Assembly: GCA_965229565.1 (NCBI GenBank)
Contig: OZ245888.1
Coordinates: 124,001 to 188,000 of the forward strand
Direction: 5' to 3'
DNA: 64,000 nt
Origin: JANQNX01 sp040217095
GTDB lineage: Bacteria > Pseudomonadota > Gammaproteobacteria > Eutrophobiales > Eutrophobiaceae
Shown: in pieces, positions 60,015-64,000 of the stretch
Layout: each line of letters starts with the position of its first letter
Position numbering within the stretch: the stretch's first letter is position 1
The notes under the pieces: model-generated
What the model saw: only the letters and a program-made list of their open reading frames with translations
Database searches by the model: none
What the model was told of the DNA's origin: nothing
Made by a program: the position numbers and the translations under genes

Positions 60015-60853
60015 GGTTGATTATCTACATGCGCCTGCTGAAGAAGGAAAACACTCTCGTTTAATACCGGATCGGTAACTTCCAGGCTGATTGTCACGAG
60101 GGCAGCACGAGTCGATGACCCTGCATCGTAGCTAAAATCACAAGTCTGAAGACTATCAATCAATAAATTGACAGTGCCATCTGTGGGAGAGCCGTTGACG
60201 AAGTCATATGAGTAATAACGGTTGATCTCACCCCCGGCACAAATAAACGCCACCGGCGTATCCACGATGTAGAACCGTTGTCGCGGCGACGGATTCGGGA
60301 ATCGGGTCACACCGAGAGTGCCAGTCAGGTCAAAAGTTACCTGACTGGCTGTCACCCCGGTTACTCCGGCAATGTTATCCCCGGCATAGGCATTAGCACC
60401 GGCCTGGCCGGTATTGAATACCACCATGCAATCGATAACATCATTAAAACAATCATCCTGCGGATTTCCACCTGCACCGGTAACGTCGATACTGCCCAGG
60501 TTATTCATAACGCCAAAATAATCGAAGGTATCGGATACCTTGTTAAACTTGAGGCGCCCTGCCCCCTTGTTTCGATAGCGGGCGCCATCCAGTGTTCTGA
60601 GCATTTCCAGTTGCGTTGAACCAGTTATGACGATGCTATTTGGTAATGCCAGTCTTATCTCCCTGGTCATACGCTGCAATGCAGTTTCAGCGATATCAAC
60701 CAGGCTGGTGCGACGCTGCACATCAACCAGTGCCCGAACCGGGCCCTGCAATACAACAAACAGAACAGACGAAAGAATACCCAGTATAACTATGACAACA
60801 ATCATCTCTAAAAGGGTAAAGCCATAATTAGCGCGGAGGCGGAATATACTCAT
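60011..60853 (-). CDS. mshO: MSHA-like minor pilin (MshO/PulJ type)
   Basis: Minor pseudopilin of 280 residues. Its N-terminus has the type III signal NYGFTLLEMIVVIVILGIL with the +5 Glu and the prepilin peptidase site after Gly. It continues with DIAETALQRMTREIRLALPNS, typical of MshO. The large C-terminal domain is beta-rich and contains four or five Cys. Its start overlaps the previous stop by one base (TAATG). Confidence 0.8.
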   Translation of the reverse strand: MSIFRLRANYGFTLLEMIVVIVILGILSSVLFVVLQGPVRALVDVQRRTSLVDIAETALQRMTREIRLALPNSIVITGSTQLEMLRTLDGARYRNKGAGRLKFNKVSDTFDYFGVMNNLGSIDVTGAGGNPQDDCFNDVIDCMVVFNTGQAGANAYAGDNIAGVTGVTASQVTFDLTGTLGVTRFPNPSPRQRFYIVDTPVAFICAGGEINRYYSYDFVNGSPTDGTVNLLIDSLQTCDFSYDAGSSTRAALVTISLEVTDPVLNESVFLLQQAHVDNQP

Positions 60854-61407
60854 TAATAGTTCACCCGGTATCCCGACAGGGTGTAATCCAGTGTCGGGAT
60901 ATTATCGTGTGTCACATTAACATCAACCCTGAGCACCTCATTACTTGATGAAGATAATGTGTTCAGTATGGCAGGCCCGGAAACACTGCCATCTTCAACG
61001 GTAACAGTGATATTGTAATCTCCAAGACCACTTATCGGATTCAGGTTTCTATCCACTGCACCGGCAGAATCGTTCAGGTTGCTATAGTCACATACGTCAT
61101 CATACAGGCTTCGATTGGCTTCGGCGGCCGTACACACCGTGCAGGCATTGCCGGCACTGGCACTGCAAAAAGCCGGACAATCATTTGACAAATCAGGATC
61201 ACAAAAAGGGTTCAGTATGATTTCTTCAAGGTAGGACTGCGCAATAGCATTGGCCTGTTGAATAATGACCGGATCAATACTTTTCCTTGTAGCCTGGTTA
61301 ATGAGTGTCAGGAAAGCGGTAGCCCCTATACTCAACACCACGATGGCCACCACCAGTTCTATCAACGTAAAACCAAATTGCTTTTTCAAGAATATATTAA
61401 GGTTCAT
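60853..61407 (-). CDS. mshD: MSHA-like minor pilin (MshD/PilV type)
   Basis: Minor pilin. I chose the ATG at 61407 (MNLNIFLKKQFGFTLIELVV), which gives 184 residues and places the prepilin signal normally. It overlaps the preceding gene by 11 bases. The protein contains IAQSYLEEIILNPFCDPD, which is characteristic of MshD/PilV proteins, followed by a Cys-rich segment of seven Cys in about 45 residues. Confidence 0.78.
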   Translation of the reverse strand: MNLNIFLKKQFGFTLIELVVAIVVLSIGATAFLTLINQATRKSIDPVIIQQANAIAQSYLEEIILNPFCDPDLSNDCPAFCSASAGNACTVCTAAEANRSLYDDVCDYSNLNDSAGAVDRNLNPISGLGDYNITVTVEDGSVSGPAILNTLSSSSNEVLRVDVNVTHDNIPTLDYTLSGYRVNY

Positions 61408-61858
61408 GCACAAATCCTGTCTGGGCCTCAACGCGAATCGTTCTTGTGCCAACGCTTATATCCTGGGCTGAGACAAGTACCGTGTTACCCGTGTTCATTG
61501 GCCTCCCTATAGGGTCGAATCGAAACACACCATTACTCACGCTCCCTTCCGGGGTGCTATCAAGACAGAAATTATTGTTATTTGTAGCGGGGTTGGTAAT
61601 AGATGAATTACCGGCACATCCTACCCAGGACAGGTTACAGGCCGCTGTGTTGATATTAATATTCACAATACAGCCTGTCGCAATAGCCCTTTTTTGCCCG
61701 TAACGAATAGTAGACTTGGCCAGATCAAAGTAGCCTTGATTCTGGATAGACAATAAGTTCAGCCTTGGCACAACATAAGCTGCAATAATACCGAGCACGA
61801 TGATAGTCACGACCAGCTCGATCAGGGTAAATCCATGTTTTAAACTAATTGCTCTCAC
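61397..61858 (-). CDS. mshC: MSHA-like minor pilin (MshC/GspH type)
   Basis: Pseudopilin of 153 residues from a GTG start nine bases after the ligase gene. The prepilin signal is KHGFTLIELVVTIIVLGIIA with cleavage after Gly and Glu at +5. DLAKSTIRYGQKRAIATGC matches the GspH/FimT/MshC start of the globular domain. Three Cys residues are present in the C-terminal part. It is placed between the ligase and mshD, as in MSHA clusters where mshC follows mshA. Confidence 0.78.
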   Translation of the reverse strand: MRAISLKHGFTLIELVVTIIVLGIIAAYVVPRLNLLSIQNQGYFDLAKSTIRYGQKRAIATGCIVNININTAACNLSWVGCAGNSSITNPATNNNNFCLDSTPEGSVSNGVFRFDPIGRPMNTGNTVLVSAQDISVGTRTIRVEAQTGFVHEP

Positions 61859-61867
61859 TTTCTGACT

Positions 61868-63724
61868 TCAATATAACTTTTCAAGATCTGACTTAAATTG
61901 TAGCAGGTTATCATTGTCAGGCATTTCCCTGAGATACTCTTCAAGCAAATTACTTACCTGTTGATATTTACCCATTGCCATTAACGTTTTCAGGTATTCT
62001 GATCGTGCCAGGGGATCATTTGGACGCCAGTATAAGGCCTGTTCATTCCATTTTTCTATTTCAGTTAAGGCTGCTTTTTGTTCAAGCAAATACCCGAATT
62101 CCCTGTGTAACTCAGCGCGGGCAAGGCTGTTACGAACATCAAAGGGATTGAGCATGCCCCGCTTGAATAATCTGTCTGCCAGCGCAGCCGATTCCTTGTA
62201 ATTTCCGGAACGTGCCGCGTTCATCCATATGGTACCCTCAAACCAGTAATAACCCGTCTCGTAAGGCGCCAATCGACGTGCCATTTCGTACATCGGGATT
62301 GCCCCTTCAATATCGAGCTTACGCGTTCGTTCAATCGCTTCATCGTAGGCAAGTTGCGCAATGGCGGGAAGTGACCAGAGATATAACAACAGGATTAATA
62401 CCAGCAACCTTATTGTTCTTTTACCGATGTAGGGGTTGTGCATGCCAATCGAGATGCAGCGTTCATCCTGTTTGCAGATTACTCGTTGTGCCAGGCCAAG
62501 TAGTAAACCATAGATCAATAACAGGTAAGGAACATAGATAAGAAAATCTACCAGGGCATGCACATGAAAGGTTAGCAGACCGCCCATGATTGCCAGCAAA
62601 CCCGCCTTTTCATCTGTGGCTAATCGTGAGTGATACTTCAGCATGGACAGCAGTATTATCAGGGGGAATGCACAGAACAGGACCAGGCCCAGGATGCCGA
62701 CTTCAAACCATAATTGCAGATAATCGTTATGTACAAAGCGCGTGGCATTACCAATTGCGTCTCCGCTCTGATCACGTAACTGGTAGTAACGAAAAGTATG
62801 AAATCCTTTGCCTGTCAGCGGATTTTTTTTGATTTCCTGCCATGCTATATCGTATAACATGAACCTATGTGAAAGACTCGACACCACACCCCTGCTTCGT
62901 GCCAGTTCTTCAATGTTTTCCGAAATACTGTAGTCACGACCCAGTTTATGGCTCTTTCCTGTAACATGAAGATCAAAGTAGTCAGTGACATTGAAGACAA
63001 CGAACACCAGAATCATACCCCCGGCAAGTTTCTTCACGTTACGAGTATTTAACTGTAAGCCAACCAATCGTCCCAGTACAGATATCCCGACAATGCTCGT
63101 GGCGAATGCTACGTAGCCACCCCTGCTTCCGGTTGCCAGTAAGGCAAAGAACAGGAGTAGAACGCAGTAAAATAAAACATTGTGTTTTTTTCCAGCAGCA
63201 TACAAGGCTATCGTCGGCAAGAGCACAATATTGATTGCCGCTGCAAAACTGTTAGGCGTATAGAAAACGGCATTGGCCCGGTTGCCTAACTTAATGATAT
63301 ATCCCCAGTCTAGAAAATACTGCAGTAGACCCCACAGTGCCAGGCCGCAGGTCATCAATATGATCAATCTTGATATTGAAGCCACCAGCTTCCCACAAGA
63401 GAGGTGTGTTAATAGAAATCCCAGCAACAGGAACGAGGGAAGATAGAGCGCCTCGGCATTACCAACAGGCCTGATAAACAGGTAATTCAGGTACAACAGT
63501 ACTACAAAAGCCGCTAGCGCTAATGACAAAACATGCAGTTTGAATGGTTCTGTGCTGCAATAGATAGCAACCAGTAACAGAAAACCCAGCGCAATAAACC
63601 AGAAGACATAACCATTAAGAATGGAAACGGCTAAGGCGAAGGCCAGCGATACGAGGACAAAAAAAGAGGGCCAGATGGCCCTCGATTTGATCAATAAGGA
63701 TTCAGTCAATGTTAACCACTGCAT
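61868..63724 (-). CDS. PglL/PilO-like O-oligosaccharyltransferase, Wzy_C family
   Basis: Probable ligase that transfers an undecaprenyl-linked glycan to pilin in the periplasm. The 618-residue protein has about 12 membrane segments, the loop ATGSRGGYVAFATSI, KNPLTGKGFHTFRYY, and the Wzy_C signature FVHNDYLQLWFEVGILGL. After the last membrane segment comes a C-terminal TPR-like domain (AIERTRKLDIEGAIPMYEM; LARAELHREFGYLLEQKA), common in PglL-type enzymes. Its ATG lies inside the last codons of the pilin gene (13-base overlap), which argues that the pilin is its substrate. An O-antigen ligase or polymerase is the alternative. Confidence 0.8.
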   Translation of the reverse strand: MQWLTLTESLLIKSRAIWPSFFVLVSLAFALAVSILNGYVFWFIALGFLLLVAIYCSTEPFKLHVLSLALAAFVVLLYLNYLFIRPVGNAEALYLPSFLLLGFLLTHLSCGKLVASISRLIILMTCGLALWGLLQYFLDWGYIIKLGNRANAVFYTPNSFAAAINIVLLPTIALYAAGKKHNVLFYCVLLLFFALLATGSRGGYVAFATSIVGISVLGRLVGLQLNTRNVKKLAGGMILVFVVFNVTDYFDLHVTGKSHKLGRDYSISENIEELARSRGVVSSLSHRFMLYDIAWQEIKKNPLTGKGFHTFRYYQLRDQSGDAIGNATRFVHNDYLQLWFEVGILGLVLFCAFPLIILLSMLKYHSRLATDEKAGLLAIMGGLLTFHVHALVDFLIYVPYLLLIYGLLLGLAQRVICKQDERCISIGMHNPYIGKRTIRLLVLILLLYLWSLPAIAQLAYDEAIERTRKLDIEGAIPMYEMARRLAPYETGYYWFEGTIWMNAARSGNYKESAALADRLFKRGMLNPFDVRNSLARAELHREFGYLLEQKAALTEIEKWNEQALYWRPNDPLARSEYLKTLMAMGKYQQVSNLLEEYLREMPDNDNLLQFKSDLEKLY

Positions 63725-64000
63725 AATCCTGATGAGATAGTGCCGGTTTGTTGTTGGCCGTTGAAATCAACCGTGATGGTAGAAGTCAGGCCACCCGCGT
63801 TACACGCAGCATCATTGGTATCAGAACATGTGGTGTCACCACCAGGGGTACCGTTTGCAGTAACGTCTACTGTAACGGTATTACTGCCCACGGCGCAGTC
63901 CAGGTTGTCCATGATTTCGGCAAAAGTGGGTGTCGCGCCGCTGTTATTTGCGATAAAAAGTGTGGCTGCCGAATAGATGCTACCTAATATACCCTGGGCA
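63712..64000 (-). CDS. Type IV major pilin, C-terminal part (cut by window edge)
   Basis: The C-terminal 95 residues of an MshA-like pilin; the N-terminus lies beyond 64000. The visible part begins with an end-of-helix segment (QGILGSIYSAATLFIAN), then a globular part rich in Thr/Asn/Gly with four Cys: one at AEIMDNLDCAVG, two in TTCSDTNDAACNAGG and one in the last residues SSGLCSG. The first-to-last pair fits the disulfide loop of type IVa pilins. Many Ser and Thr residues could be glycosylated. It overlaps the putative ligase gene. Assignment as mshA rests on the neighbours. Confidence 0.7.
   Translation of the reverse strand, partial: AQGILGSIYSAATLFIANNSGATPTFAEIMDNLDCAVGSNTVTVDVTANGTPGGDTTCSDTNDAACNAGGLTSTITVDFNGQQQTGTISSGLCSG

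Noticed and set aside
61868..63724. Interpretation of the Wzy_C protein as a lipopolysaccharide O-antigen ligase
   Set aside because: Possible by fold, but the overlap with a pilin gene and the TPR tail favour a pilin ligase; no LPS genes are in the window.

Overview
The window is an uninterrupted stretch of a gammaproteobacterial chromosome. The order tRNA-Tyr, tRNA-Gly, tRNA-Thr, tuf, tRNA-Trp, secE, nusG, the mreBCD-mrdA cell-shape block, an L10 leader close to the Escherichia coli one, MSHA-type pilus genes, and the topA/smg/dprA/def/fmt/rsmB/trk order all point there. A GatCAB amidotransferase implies that Gln-tRNA and/or Asn-tRNA is made by the indirect route, as in many sulfur-oxidising and other non-enteric Gammaproteobacteria. 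The genus cannot be named from the sequence alone.

Layout. 1-3036 (minus): mreB, mreC, mreD and the 5' part of mrdA (elongasome). 3283-6498 (plus): gatC, gatA, gatB. 6504-8919: a small accessory patch with a LysR regulator, a secreted SnoaL-like protein, a tautomerase and a small HExxH protein. 9039-9761: a member of the SAM hydrolase (DUF62) family. 9865-39633 (minus): a nearly continuous translation/transcription supercluster. In transcription order it is secE, nusG, rplK, rplA, rplJ, rplL, rpoB, rpoC, then rpsL, rpsG, fusA, tuf, then the S10, spc and alpha operons down to rplQ. A second tuf and four tRNA genes lie just upstream (39673-41453). 41516-47351 (minus): tsaC, topA, smg, dprA and a LysM protein. 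47504-58095 (plus): one compact operon, def-fmt-rsmB-DUF4390-ntrY-ntrX-trkA-trkH-methyltransferase-TPR, mostly joined by 4-base overlaps. 58104-59549: a class 1B-like dihydroorotate dehydrogenase and trmL. 59550-64000 (minus): a type IV (MSHA-like) pilin cluster in which a probable pilin-glycosylating O-oligosaccharyltransferase sits between the major pilin and four minor pilins.

Most of the window is conserved core genome and I see no clear new defence or mobile system. The most unusual points are these. The NtrX response regulator has damaged Walker A, Walker B, GAFTGA and arginine-finger positions, while its kinase NtrY looks intact. The DUF62 protein has Gln where the family has its catalytic Arg. 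mreC appears to start at ATT. The two tuf genes differ at only about six positions, including the start and stop codons, and use codons unlike their neighbours. A tandem group of inverted repeats lies upstream of rpsL. The stop of the major pilin gene overlaps the start of its putative glycosyl-ligase gene.

All calls come from reading the sequence and remembered family features. No database search was run.
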